Assembly (NCBI GenBank): GCA_045586385.1
Contig: JAZNAE010000007.1
Coordinates: forward strand, 1-42,640
Length of the DNA: 42,640 nucleotides
Direction: 5' to 3'
From: Suilimivivens sp045586385
GTDB lineage: Bacteria > Bacillota > Clostridia > Lachnospirales > Lachnospiraceae
Shown: positions 16,692 through 26,074 of the stretch, piece after piece
Layout of the letters: each line of letters starts with the position of its first letter
Numbering within the stretch: the stretch's first letter is position 1
Translations under genes and position numbers: made by a program
Notes under the pieces: generated by a model
Seen by the model: the letters and a program-made list of their open reading frames with translations, nothing else
The model's database searches: none
Told to the model about the DNA's origin: nothing

Positions 16692-17858
16692 TTACCAGAT
16701 ACGATAATTTCCGCTCAGTGCAAGGAATGCAAAGAAATACAGACAGTTATCATAGTATCTTCTGTCTCCTTTTCTTAGGGGCGTATTCCACAATTCCTCT
16801 ACCCACTTCCAAGCCGTTTCTATTTCCTTTTCATCCTCGGAATAACCGATGACAGCAAGAGAGCCCTGTGCTGTAGCAGCCATCATTCCCACCGGGTGAA
16901 GTGCAGGCTCTTCAATGGGTGTGCCGTCCACTTCATAAATCACATAAGGATTTTCACTTCTTTCATTCCCCAGATAATTTTGCAGTCTGGCCGCCGCTTT
17001 AATATGTCCTTCATCTGTACCAAACCATGCATAATCAAGTCCGATATTAGCCACTGTACGGTACGCATCGCTGAAAAACCAGTCATGCCTGTCGCTTGTC
17101 CACGGAAGCGGTCTGCTCATAGGGCTTCCATCAAACTCTGCATATTCTGCATTCATACCCGTAACGGGATGACATGCTTTTGCTAAATATTCACGGCTAA
17201 CCTTAACCGCATCCCCAAAAAATGCACGGTCTTCTTCATCAGCCCAAAGTGCATACAATTCATAAAAATGAGGCAAATGATAGGATGGATCTGTAAAATC
17301 AATTCCGGGAACAAATAAAATCTGCTTATTTTCAGGATGAAACATAGGATGGCCCAATCTACCGTTCTCTCCCTTATGTAAGCAGGCTCTTAAAATTTTC
17401 TTAGCCATTTCGGAATAACAGAAGATTCCTTCGCCATCTCCCCATCTGTGGGATGCAAAGAAAAGTGCCATGGCAAAAAACTCTTCGCCGTCAGGTGCTG
17501 CACCTTCTGCATTTTTGCTTCCGTCAAGACCGCAGGACCAGGCAAAATATCCTTCATTCCAACCGGTATCCATCCACATATATGTACATGCCCACTTCCA
17601 AATACGGTCGAACTCTTCTTTTTTGTCAAGTTGGACACAAATCATCATACCATATGACATACCTTCAGTTCTTGCATCATGATTTCCAGTATCCTCCAAG
17701 TATCCCATATCATCTCCCACGGGATGATAAATCCTCTCTTCCTCCGGACCATAAAAAAAGGTATTCCATATCTCACTTAAACGGGCATCAATTTCTTCCT
17801 GCGTCTTTCCCATCTCCAAAAAGAGATTACGGTATGTTTTATTCTGCAATATACTCAT
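16692..17858 (-). CDS. GH8 reducing-end xylose-releasing exo-oligoxylanase
   Basis: Cytoplasmic glycoside hydrolase family 8 enzyme (Rex, EC 3.2.1.156 type) that removes single xylose units from the reducing end of xylo-oligosaccharides. The 388-aa length and lack of a signal peptide match Rex and not secreted GH8 endoglucanases. Visible motifs are NHDARTEGMSYGMM with the proton donor at Glu65, MDTGWNEGYFAW in the substrate cleft, and WFFSDAYRTVANIGLDYAW with Asp264 as likely base; HPVGMMA is also conserved in Rex. Start after AAAGGAGGG. It lies between the GH67 and YesM genes in one operon. Confidence 0.92.
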   Translation of the reverse strand: MSILQNKTYRNLFLEMGKTQEEIDARLSEIWNTFFYGPEEERIYHPVGDDMGYLEDTGNHDARTEGMSYGMMICVQLDKKEEFDRIWKWACTYMWMDTGWNEGYFAWSCGLDGSKNAEGAAPDGEEFFAMALFFASHRWGDGEGIFCYSEMAKKILRACLHKGENGRLGHPMFHPENKQILFVPGIDFTDPSYHLPHFYELYALWADEEDRAFFGDAVKVSREYLAKACHPVTGMNAEYAEFDGSPMSRPLPWTSDRHDWFFSDAYRTVANIGLDYAWFGTDEGHIKAAARLQNYLGNERSENPYVIYEVDGTPIEEPALHPVGMMAATAQGSLAVIGYSEDEKEIETAWKWVEELWNTPLRKGDRRYYDNCLYFFAFLALSGNYRIW

Positions 17859-17873
17859 ATTTAAAACCCTCCT

Positions 17874-19874
17874 TTAATATATGGTTCTTCCTTTTTCATC
17901 CGCAATACCTGATTTGCGGTAAAAATAGGTATTAATCTGATCACGCCATTCACGGGAATGCATTTTCTGATGCGCAAGTCTCTCTGTAACACGTTTAAAC
18001 ACAAGTGCCGGTAATCTGCCCTCCAACTTTGCAAAGCGTACTGTCATTTCATCCACCGTTTCAACACCTTCAAAATGCGTGTCATAAATATGCTGAATCA
18101 CAGTCTTTCCTGATTTCAATTTCCATGTATAGGGTACGTGATGGAAAAACAATAACAGTTCATCCGGGCACGTGTCCACATTGTTATATACCGACGCATG
18201 GGGTTCATGATACAAAAGAGCATATCCTGTTCCTTTATCGCTCCGGTCCACACCGATTCCCAAGTGGTCTGCTCTGTGGTAGGTACCCCACCTATCGTAT
18301 TCATAACCGTCCACATTAGGTCCGTAGTGGAAACTCGGATTTACCATCCAGCCGATTCCGAGGGGTGCGTTATACTTCTCATAAGCAGGCCAAGATTCCA
18401 TAAGCATATACTCTATTGTTTCAGCCACCAATTCATCTTTGCCGTAGCTAACGGTAATCCACTCCGCTGCAATTTCTTCTGCAGATAAATCCGGTTCAAA
18501 TGCAAGTCTTCCGAAACCGTACAGATTCGCCATTGCCAAATCATGTCCTGTCCAGTTGTCGTCATTTCCCATGTTGGAAACTGCTGCCATACCGCAATTA
18601 TGCTGACCAAACGTTTTACCTGACACAATATCTCTTACGGTATCATAAGTATCTCTCACATAGGTTTTAAATGCAAGTACTTCTTTAAACATAGGTATCA
18701 GATAACAGATGTGCCTCTGCTGTCCGGTATACTCCTGGGCAATCTGTACTTCTAACATCTGATTCGTCTTTTCAAGCCCACCAAACAAAGGATGAATCGG
18801 CTCTCTTACCTGGAAATCCATAGGACCATTCTTTATCTGTAGTATAACATTATCTCTAAAGGTTCCGTCAAGTCCCATAAAATTATCATAACCGGAACGC
18901 GCTCTGTCTGTCTTTTTATCACGCCAATCCTGTTGACAATTATATACAAAACATCTCCAAATAATCGTGCCACCGTAGGGTTCTACCGCTTCTGCCAACA
19001 TATTGGCGCCATCCGCATGTGTCCTATTGTAGGTAAACGGACCGGGACGTCCCTCTGAGTCCGCCTTAATCAAAAAGCCGCCCAGTTTCGGTACCGCTGC
19101 ATATACTTTTGCCATGCGGTCCTTCCACCAGTCAATAACCACATTATCAAGGGGATCTGCAGAATCTGTTCCCCCCATTTCTACCGGTGCTGCATAGTTC
19201 AGACTCAAAAACAGTTTAATACCATAGCTATCAAGCACTTCGGAAAGTTCACGCACTTTATCCCAATAACGTTCGGTAATCAGGTAGGTAGCACATTCCT
19301 TTACATTTACGTTATTAATCACAGTGCCGTTGATGCCCACTGCAGCAAGCAACCTTGCATATGTATGGATGCGTTCATCCACTACCATTTCATTATTCAC
19401 AAAGAAAAAGGACTCTCCCGCATATCCTCTTTCTATACTGCCGTCCATATTATCCCAATGGTTAAGCATACGAAGAGGCATGTCCGGCTTCTTTTTAATA
19501 TATAAAGACTTTAATTCCTTTTCCATCTGCATCTGTCTAATCAATTCAAAGGTACCATAAAGTATTCCGGCAGAGTCAGATGCCTCAACAATAATTTTGT
19601 TACCTTCAACGTAAACATGATATGCTTCTGCGTCCATTCCGGAATTTATCTTCAGACAAATTCTTTCTACTACAGAACCGGCATTTTCTCCGCCACAACT
19701 ATCTGCTGTAAATTCCGGTTTTTTACCACTCATTTTCCGGATTGCAAGCTGTAATTCCGCCACACTGTTTTCCATTCTTTTGTCATCACACACAGCTTCA
19801 ATAAAACGTATATTCTTTACATCTTCGTAATCTTCTTTTAATGCATAGTTTAAATATGCCTGTTCAAAACTCAT
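17874..19874 (-). CDS. aguA: GH67 alpha-glucuronidase
   Basis: Cytoplasmic enzyme that removes (4-O-methyl)glucuronic acid from the non-reducing end of aldouronic acids released from glucuronoxylan. I start at the ATG at 19874 (666 aa); the longer frame from a TTG at 19922 would pass through a terminator hairpin. Family landmarks: KADSEGRPGP with the acid Glu274, KNGPMDFQVREPIHPLFGG with Asp353, and QIAQEYTGQ with Glu381. The spacing of the last two (28 residues) matches characterised GH67 enzymes. No signal peptide. It sits between GH3 and GH8 in the same direction, completing an intracellular glucurono-xylo-oligosaccharide pathway. Confidence 0.95.
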   Translation of the reverse strand: MSFEQAYLNYALKEDYEDVKNIRFIEAVCDDKRMENSVAELQLAIRKMSGKKPEFTADSCGGENAGSVVERICLKINSGMDAEAYHVYVEGNKIIVEASDSAGILYGTFELIRQMQMEKELKSLYIKKKPDMPLRMLNHWDNMDGSIERGYAGESFFFVNNEMVVDERIHTYARLLAAVGINGTVINNVNVKECATYLITERYWDKVRELSEVLDSYGIKLFLSLNYAAPVEMGGTDSADPLDNVVIDWWKDRMAKVYAAVPKLGGFLIKADSEGRPGPFTYNRTHADGANMLAEAVEPYGGTIIWRCFVYNCQQDWRDKKTDRARSGYDNFMGLDGTFRDNVILQIKNGPMDFQVREPIHPLFGGLEKTNQMLEVQIAQEYTGQQRHICYLIPMFKEVLAFKTYVRDTYDTVRDIVSGKTFGQHNCGMAAVSNMGNDDNWTGHDLAMANLYGFGRLAFEPDLSAEEIAAEWITVSYGKDELVAETIEYMLMESWPAYEKYNAPLGIGWMVNPSFHYGPNVDGYEYDRWGTYHRADHLGIGVDRSDKGTGYALLYHEPHASVYNNVDTCPDELLLFFHHVPYTWKLKSGKTVIQHIYDTHFEGVETVDEMTVRFAKLEGRLPALVFKRVTERLAHQKMHSREWRDQINTYFYRKSGIADEKGRTIY

Positions 19875-19897
19875 ATTACCGTCACCTTTCCTTTCCC

Positions 19898-19940
19898 TAA
19901 AAAGGGAGTCCCAAAATCTCAAACGACTTAAGGGACTCCC
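19898..19940 (-). terminator. Intergenic hairpin between GH3 and GH67 genes
   Basis: GGGAGTCCC (19904-19912) and GGGACTCCC (19932-19940) form a 9-bp stem with a 19-nt loop, followed on the minus strand by TTTTT. It lies after the GH3 stop and before the GH67 ribosome binding site, so it probably attenuates readthrough rather than ending the operon. Confidence 0.7.
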
Positions 19941-19952
19941 CCTGTAATTATT

Positions 19953-22109
19953 TTATGCAAGTACTAACTCTTCCTCTGCATACATTTCAAATGTAATAGG
20001 ACTCTGTCCTGTTAATTTTTTACTTCTCTCTTCCGGTTGGCATGTTCCTATCGAAACAAGATACTTACCTTTGCCGACACGATTTACTGCCTCTTCATCG
20101 TATAATGCAAATGCACTTACGGGAAGTTTTATCGTAACCATTTTCTCTTCGCCGGGGTTAAGGGCTACTTTGGAAATACCCTTAAGCTGTGCATTGGGTG
20201 TTCCTTCTCTGTCAGCCTTCACATAAACCTGTACGGTTTCTACTCCCGCAAAATCTCCTGTATTTTTCACCTTTACGCTGATTTCCGCTCCGTCTTCACT
20301 CACAGTATCTGTAGAAAGGATGGCATCCGCATAAGCAAAACAGGTATAAGACAATCCATATCCGAAGGGATACAATGCTTCATTCTGCATATAACGATAG
20401 GTTCTGCCCTTCATGGAGTAATCCGTAAATTCAGGCAATTCATCTGTACTTCTGTAGAATGTGACCGGCATTCTTCCTTCCGGATTTGCGTCTCCAAACA
20501 GAATTTTTGCAATGGCACGTCCACCCTGCGCGCCGGGATACCATCCGTGAATCATAGCCGGAATATGTTCGTCTGCCCAACTAAGATCGAGCGCACTACC
20601 TGCCAGTGTCACAAGTACGATGGGTTTACCGCTTTGATATGCCACTTCTAAGATCTCCTGCTGGTTTCCGGGAAGTTTCAAATTAGGTTTGTCACCGCTG
20701 GCATACTGGTTACCCTGGTCACCCTCTTCTCCTTCAAGACCGGAGTCAAGTCCGAGACACATAATCACTACATCACTGGCATCACAGATTGCCTTCACTT
20801 CTGAATGTCTGTCCTTACCGGTACTTAAGTTTTCAATATAATTCAGATGCAAATGACATCCTACAGACACGAGGGTTCTGATATCATCCCCTACATACTC
20901 CTGAATACCTTGTGAAATGGTATTATATCTGGATGCAGTTCCTTCGTAATTTCCAACGAGCGCTCTTCTGTTATCTGCATTCGGCCCGATAATTCCAATA
21001 GTCTTAATCTTTGATTTATCAAGCGGCAACATATTATTTTCGTTTTTCAAAAGAACGACACACTTTTCAGCTGCTTTCAAATTGAGTTCCTGCATTTCTT
21101 TGGAATCCACAACAGTATAAGGTATATCATCATAAGGTGTCTTGCCTTTTTCATCAAAGAGACCCAATTTCATTCTGGTAGTAAAAAGATTGATAAGTGC
21201 TTCATCCACTCTCTCTTCACTGATCATTCCCTTTTCCACTGCTTCTTTCACATAGCCAAACAGATTACCACAGTTTAAATCACAACCATTCTGCACAGCA
21301 CGTGCTACAGATTCTACCGGTCCGGCAGTAACCATATGGCCTTCATGGAAATCTTTAATCGCCCAGCAATCAGATACCACGTGACCTTCAAAGCCCCACT
21401 CATCTCTTAAAATATCCTGAAGCAGCGTCTTACTTCCGCAGCAGGGTTCCCCATTGGTTCTGTTGTAAGCACCCATTACCGCTTCCACCTTTGCTTCCTG
21501 TACACATGCCTTAAATGCCGGAAGATAAGTTTCATACATATCCTGTTTGCTTGCCACTGCATCAAAGCTGTGGCGCAAATCCTCAGGTCCGCTATGAACA
21601 GCAAAATGCTTTGCACAAGCTGCCGCCTTCATATAGTTTTCATCGTGTCCCTGAATTCCTTCCACAAAACGCACGCCTAATCTGGAGGTAAGATACGGAT
21701 CTTCACCAAATGTCTCATGTCCTCTGCCCCACCTGGGATCTCTGAATATATTTACATTGGGAGACCAGAAAGTAAGTCCCTTATAGATATCTGTATCATC
21801 ATACTGCTGCTGTGCATTAAACTTTGCTCTTCCTTCTGTGGAGATTGCATCTGCAACTTCTTCAATAAAATCTTCATCAAAAGTAGCCGCAAGACCGATT
21901 GACTGAGGAAAAACGGTGGCAAGTCCTGCTCTCGCAACACCATGAAGCGCTTCGTTCCACCAGTTATAGGCCTTAATACCAAGCCTGTCAATGGCAGGAG
22001 CTCCGTGAAGCATTTGGAAAGCCTTTTCTTCTAATGTCATCTGTGCTACCAATTCTTTTGCACGTTCTCTGAACTTCTTATTCTTCTCTTCATTTCTCAC
22101 AAGTTCCAT
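19953..22109 (-). CDS. GH3 beta-xylosidase
   Basis: Glycoside hydrolase family 3 enzyme, 718 aa, releasing xylose (or possibly arabinose or glucose) from short oligosaccharides. The (beta/alpha)8 domain carries WWNEALHGV, NIFRDPRWGRGHETFGEDPYL, KHFAVHSG and the nucleophile Asp247 in VVSDCWAI, a form typical of GH3 xylosidases. The second domain has GLDSGLEGEEGDQ with LPGNQQ and NPEGRMPVTFY. A C-terminal FnIII-like domain (about 600-718) follows. No signal peptide, so cytoplasmic. Start after GGGAG. First gene of the glycosidase operon, divergent from the AraC gene. Xylose specificity is inferred from motif and context. Confidence 0.92.
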   Translation of the reverse strand: MELVRNEEKNKKFRERAKELVAQMTLEEKAFQMLHGAPAIDRLGIKAYNWWNEALHGVARAGLATVFPQSIGLAATFDEDFIEEVADAISTEGRAKFNAQQQYDDTDIYKGLTFWSPNVNIFRDPRWGRGHETFGEDPYLTSRLGVRFVEGIQGHDENYMKAAACAKHFAVHSGPEDLRHSFDAVASKQDMYETYLPAFKACVQEAKVEAVMGAYNRTNGEPCCGSKTLLQDILRDEWGFEGHVVSDCWAIKDFHEGHMVTAGPVESVARAVQNGCDLNCGNLFGYVKEAVEKGMISEERVDEALINLFTTRMKLGLFDEKGKTPYDDIPYTVVDSKEMQELNLKAAEKCVVLLKNENNMLPLDKSKIKTIGIIGPNADNRRALVGNYEGTASRYNTISQGIQEYVGDDIRTLVSVGCHLHLNYIENLSTGKDRHSEVKAICDASDVVIMCLGLDSGLEGEEGDQGNQYASGDKPNLKLPGNQQEILEVAYQSGKPIVLVTLAGSALDLSWADEHIPAMIHGWYPGAQGGRAIAKILFGDANPEGRMPVTFYRSTDELPEFTDYSMKGRTYRYMQNEALYPFGYGLSYTCFAYADAILSTDTVSEDGAEISVKVKNTGDFAGVETVQVYVKADREGTPNAQLKGISKVALNPGEEKMVTIKLPVSAFALYDEEAVNRVGKGKYLVSIGTCQPEERSKKLTGQSPITFEMYAEEELVLA

Positions 22110-22459
22110 GTCCTTATCTCCCTATTTTTCTTCATTACTATGCATACTTTCGCATAGTAACATCATTATATTATGCTTCACCGTTTTTTGCTTTTTACAT
22201 ATTGCGTTGTGTGTATCACATTTTGCTATTTTCTTATTTTTTCGTTGTTTGATTTTGCATAGTTCTTATCGCATTTTCGTTATCCCTTTTTATAATTTCC
22301 ATATTTTTTACCATTTTGTATATCTTGTATATATATTCCAACTTTTATTTTGGCACTTTGCACATATATGTCAGTAGCAAAAATTGATTTGACACTCCTA
22401 TCATTCTATGCTATTGTTGAAAAAACCAAATGTAAATCATCTGAAAGGCTTTTTTAGTT
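22110..22459. promoter_or_regulatory. Divergent control region between GH3 operon and AraC gene
   Basis: This 350-bp AT-rich gap has no gene. A perfect inverted repeat TTACTATGC-N8-GCATAGTAA lies at 22135-22160. Just upstream on the minus strand is a perfect TATAAT (22165-22170) with a poor -35, the likely GH3-operon promoter. The core GCATAG/CTATGC appears again at 22258-22263 and at 22406-22411, the last within the spacer of the AraC promoter. These repeated cores are candidate binding half-sites for the AraC protein or another sugar regulator. Confidence 0.55.
22389..22417 (+). promoter_or_regulatory. Sigma-A promoter of the AraC-type gene
   Basis: TTGACA (22389-22394), 17 bp, TATTGT (22412-22417), about 43 bp before the start codon. 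A CTATGC core lies at the end of the spacer. Confidence 0.65.
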
Positions 22460-23341
22460 ATGATAGAGATTTTAAATGGCACACGGGAAACCGTCGTTTA
22501 TCGTGATTTTCAAGGACTTAAGCTATACCATAATGTAGAAGCGGACCATTATCCGCTTCACTGGCATACTGCCTTGGAAATCATTGTTCCCTATGACAAT
22601 AGTTATACTGTAATGATTGACAATACACCTCATACCTTTTCCGAAGGTGATATTTTCATCACTCCACCCGGTACACTCCACGAATTGATAGCACCACCTT
22701 CCGGGGAACGTTTAATCTTACTCTTCGACTATAGTCTTATCTGTAATATTAAGGGGATGGACTCCTTGTTGCATTCCCTTCACCCTTTTACATTAATATC
22801 AAAAGAAGAGTACCCGGAGCTCAATACACGCTTACGTTTTTATTTGGACGAAATATCCCGGGAATATGAAAACAACGCTCCTTTCACGGAAGCATTCATC
22901 TATGCAATGATGCTGCGCTTTTTCATTGATATCGGGAGAACCAACTTCAATGCAACCACACGTTTTCCCGGCATCACTTCCGGCAAACAGCATGAATATA
23001 TCGAAAAGTTCATGAATATCTGTAACTATATTACGGATCATTGTGCCGAAAACATCAGCATGGAAGAACTTTCCAATTTGGCAGGCTTTTCCAAATTCCA
23101 TTTTGCCCGGCTTTTCAAGCAGTTCTCCGGCATGTCCTGTTATGAATATCTGCTTCAGAAACGTGTTGCCCACGCCGAGCAGTTATTAATCCAACCGGAT
23201 ATATCCATCACGGAGGCCGCCATGCTCTCGGGCTTTAACAGTTTATCCACCTTTAACCGTGTTTTCAAAACACACAAAAACTGTACACCGTCCGAATACA
23301 AAAATTTAAACCGGAAAGAAAACAAAAAGGACGCCCCTTAA
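22460..23341 (+). CDS. AraC-family transcriptional regulator
   Basis: Single-component sugar regulator, 293 aa. The N-terminal half is a cupin-like arm (HWHTALEIIVPYDNSYTVMIDN, EGDIFITPPGTLHEL). The C-terminal half is a double HTH: ISMEELSNLAGFSKFHFARLFKQ and ISITEAAMLSGFNSLSTFNRVFK. It is the only plus-strand gene in the xylan locus, divergent from GH3, and so a probable activator of the GH3-GH67-GH8 genes or of the second importer. The ribosome binding site (GAAAGG) is weak. Its stop codon lies within the shared terminator. Confidence 0.9.
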   Translation: MIEILNGTRETVVYRDFQGLKLYHNVEADHYPLHWHTALEIIVPYDNSYTVMIDNTPHTFSEGDIFITPPGTLHELIAPPSGERLILLFDYSLICNIKGMDSLLHSLHPFTLISKEEYPELNTRLRFYLDEISREYENNAPFTEAFIYAMMLRFFIDIGRTNFNATTRFPGITSGKQHEYIEKFMNICNYITDHCAENISMEELSNLAGFSKFHFARLFKQFSGMSCYEYLLQKRVAHAEQLLIQPDISITEAAMLSGFNSLSTFNRVFKTHKNCTPSEYKNLNRKENKKDAP

Positions 23342-23355
23342 GGAGCGTCCCATTT
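23329..23355. terminator. Bidirectional terminator between AraC and binding-protein genes
   Basis: GGACGCCCC and GGAGCGTCC around TTAA at 23329-23350 form a compact stem with one mismatch, with T-rich tails on both strands. It serves the converging genes at 22460 and 23372. Confidence 0.8.
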
Positions 23356-23371
23356 TTATTACTATTAATGA

Positions 23372-25108
23372 TTAGGGCTGTTCAGCAACATCACCGAAAG
23401 TAGCAATCCACTTTTCAGTACGTTCGTCGATAATAGCCTGACCACCGGAGCTTAAGTAATCTTCGTAACCAGCATCCCAGATGGAATCAAATTCTTCTAC
23501 AGATGCAACAACAGCTGTATCGAATACGATATCTCTCTTTTCAGAAAGTGCAGGTCCCATTCCTTCTTCTGCAGTAATAGCACCAACGTTTACATTTCTT
23601 TCTGCACGGGAATCTGTCATAGCGATTTCGTAAGCAGCTGCTACGTCAGCAGGATCAGCTTCTGCATAAGAGTATGCAAGAGACTGAAGTGTAGATTCTT
23701 CTGTTTCAAGGCAAAGACCATTACATGTAATTGTGTAGTCGATGTTCTGACCGGAGTTCATGATAGCTTCACCTTCAGCTGCCATAGAAGCATATACGCC
23801 ATCTTCGATTACTGTATGTGTAACGCCTTCATCACCGAGCTGTAAGTACTGGATATGTGCAGGATCACTGATCCAATCTAAGTATAACATACAAGCAACA
23901 GGTTCTTCATTTGTGCTGGGGAAGAAGATCTTACGGTCACCAGCAGAACTTGTGATGAACTTTGTATGTGTTCCTTTGGAATCTTCGAAAGGATCGATTG
24001 CAACGAATTTTGCATCAGGTCCAACTAATCTTACTAAGTTTGCTGCGATACTGTCTGTACCATTTCTCCAAGGATAATCCCAGTTATGAGTAAATGCGCC
24101 AACATATCCGGCTTTCATCATATCGTCTTCTGTAGCATCACCGCTTCCGTATAAAGCGAAATCTTTCCAGATAAGACCGTCATTGTACCACTTATTGATT
24201 AATCTTACAGCTTCTTTTGTTCCGTTTTCTGTGAACTTTCTGTCATCGAAACCATTTACATAGTATTCTCTTCCGCTGATAGCAGGATCCATGAAGGATT
24301 CGATTAAAGTAGCTGCTCTCCAACCCACATCGTAGCTGATGGAGTAAGGAACCATCTTGTCAGCTTCTGCACCAAGTAATGTGTCAGCATTGTCTCTGAA
24401 TGCTACAAGCATTGCTTCGAATTCTGCCTTTGTTGTAGGTGCCTGTAATCCTAACTGATCAAGCCAGTCCTGACGAACGAAAGTATTGATACGAGCTGTA
24501 ACGGCTCTCTTACCTTCGATAGCCCAGATTGTTCCGCTTTCAGGATCTTTGTTCCAGTTGATGTTTGTATCACCAAGCCAGTTCCAAAGGTTAGGAAGCA
24601 TATCCTTGTAATCTTCAAGGTAAGAAGACATATCAAGTACACCACCCATGTTAGCGTATGTCTGGATTGTAGGATAGTCGTATGTTAAGCAGATGTCAGG
24701 AGCATCGCCTGCTGCAAGTAAGTTGTTGATCTGTTCAACTTCTGTCCAACGGGGAACAGCTACGAATTCAACTTCTACGTTGTGATCTTCTAACATACCT
24801 TTTTTGATGTAATCTGTGTACATGTTGTTTATGGGGTCAGAACCGCCATCGTTACCACGATCGTAAACTTCAACTGTGATCTTTCTTGTTTCAACAAATT
24901 TTCCGTCAACGATTTCACCGTTTGAAGGATCAGCAGCTGCTTCTTCAGCAGGTGCAGCTTCTTCAGCGGGTGCTGCTTCTTCAGCAGGTGCTGCTTCTTC
25001 AGTAGCAGGTGCTGTTTCTGCGGCAGCTTCTTCAGTCTTACCGCCACAAGCCATTAATGACATTGTCATACAGCTTGCAAGTACGAGTGCAATAATTCTC
25101 TTTTTCAC
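23372..25108 (-). CDS. Sugar-binding lipoprotein of ABC importer, set 2
   Basis: LplA/YtcQ-type extracellular solute-binding protein, 578 aa. Signal peptide MKKRIIALVLASCMTMSLMA with lipobox Cys21. A linker with EEAAPA repeated in tandem (about residues 37-58, encoded near 24930-25000) leads into the binding domain. GTG start at 25108 after GGGAGGAAAC. Unlike set 1, this binding protein is the last gene of its operon, after both permeases. It is only distantly related to the set 1 protein, so the two importers probably take different oligosaccharides. Confidence 0.92.
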   Translation of the reverse strand: MKKRIIALVLASCMTMSLMACGGKTEEAAAETAPATEEAAPAEEAAPAEEAAPAEEAAADPSNGEIVDGKFVETRKITVEVYDRGNDGGSDPINNMYTDYIKKGMLEDHNVEVEFVAVPRWTEVEQINNLLAAGDAPDICLTYDYPTIQTYANMGGVLDMSSYLEDYKDMLPNLWNWLGDTNINWNKDPESGTIWAIEGKRAVTARINTFVRQDWLDQLGLQAPTTKAEFEAMLVAFRDNADTLLGAEADKMVPYSISYDVGWRAATLIESFMDPAISGREYYVNGFDDRKFTENGTKEAVRLINKWYNDGLIWKDFALYGSGDATEDDMMKAGYVGAFTHNWDYPWRNGTDSIAANLVRLVGPDAKFVAIDPFEDSKGTHTKFITSSAGDRKIFFPSTNEEPVACMLYLDWISDPAHIQYLQLGDEGVTHTVIEDGVYASMAAEGEAIMNSGQNIDYTITCNGLCLETEESTLQSLAYSYAEADPADVAAAYEIAMTDSRAERNVNVGAITAEEGMGPALSEKRDIVFDTAVVASVEEFDSIWDAGYEDYLSSGGQAIIDERTEKWIATFGDVAEQP

Positions 25109-25175
25109 TTTGTTTCCTCCCTATTAATATAGAATTATTTGTTATATGAATGAACGCACGGTCACGCCGATACGC

Positions 25176-26048
25176 TTATTCCTTGACAGCTCCCAGTGTA
25201 ACACCGTGAATGAAGTATTTCTGTAACCACGGGTAGATACACAAAATCGGGATTGTGGAAAACATTACGATAGCCGCCTTCAGGGATTCTGAAAGACCGG
25301 GTGTCGAAAAGCCTTCCTGTGTTGCAACTTCTACTTGGTTAACATTGTTTAAGATATTGTAAAGTAAAAGCTGCAGGGGATAAAAATCTTTGTTTTTCAC
25401 CATGTACATAAGGGCATCTGAATATCCATTCCATCTTCCTACTGCATAGAATAATGCCAAAGTAGCAAATACCGGTTTGGAAAGAGGCACATAAATACTG
25501 GTCAATATCTTAAAGAAACTAGCTCCGTCAATTTCCGCAGATTCCCTTAAACTGTCAGGAATTCCGTAGAAAAAGCTTCTCATAATAATCATGTTGTAAA
25601 CACTCATACATCCGGGAATAATCAGAACCAGTGGATTATCCAAAATATTAAGTGCTTTCATAAGCAGATAGTTCGGTATGGTACCTGCATTAAAGAACAT
25701 GGTAATCGTGATGAAAATATTAATAATTCCACGTCCTTTTAAGTTTTCAAAAATAAGCGGGTATGCACAAACAGTCGTCATTACCAATGAAACCACTGTA
25801 CATATAATAGTAAGTATTACTGTCCAGATAAATGCTTTGATATACTTTACATCCCCAAGTACCATGGCATAGGCATCCAGGTTCCAGCCCTTGGGCCAAA
25901 GGTATACTTCTCTTTTAATTAAAAATTCCGTTCCACTTAATGATCTCGCCAACAGGTTTATCATAGGCACAAGGCATATGATGCTGACAAAGACACAGAT
26001 TATAACAAATACCCAATCGCCTGCTTTTGCAGATTTAGATTTAATCAT
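25176..26048 (-). CDS. Sugar ABC importer permease (LplC/YtcP type), set 2
   Basis: CUT1-type membrane subunit, 290 aa, six predicted helices. The EAA loop reads DSLRESAEIDGASFFKILTSIYVPLSKP, and the end FIHGVTLGAVKE matches its counterpart at 9417. The start follows GGAGGCTTGAAAA. Located 26 bp after the partner permease gene. No ATPase is encoded in the cluster, so a shared multitask ATPase is assumed. Confidence 0.92.
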   Translation of the reverse strand: MIKSKSAKAGDWVFVIICVFVSIICLVPMINLLARSLSGTEFLIKREVYLWPKGWNLDAYAMVLGDVKYIKAFIWTVILTIICTVVSLVMTTVCAYPLIFENLKGRGIINIFITITMFFNAGTIPNYLLMKALNILDNPLVLIIPGCMSVYNMIIMRSFFYGIPDSLRESAEIDGASFFKILTSIYVPLSKPVFATLALFYAVGRWNGYSDALMYMVKNKDFYPLQLLLYNILNNVNQVEVATQEGFSTPGLSESLKAAIVMFSTIPILCIYPWLQKYFIHGVTLGAVKE

Positions 26049-26074
26049 TTTTCAAGCCTCCATTCTCTTTCTTC

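Noticed and set aside
17874..19922. Longer reading of the GH67 gene from a TTG at 19922
   Set aside because: The extra 16 codons run through a terminator-like hairpin and no ribosome binding site precedes the TTG; the ATG at 19874 follows AAAGGTGACGG.
24930..25010. Short tandem repeats in the set 2 binding-protein gene as a phase-variable tract
   Set aside because: The repeats encode EEAAPA in frame in the post-lipobox linker; unit lengths are multiples of three, so copy changes would not shift the frame. Normal linker.
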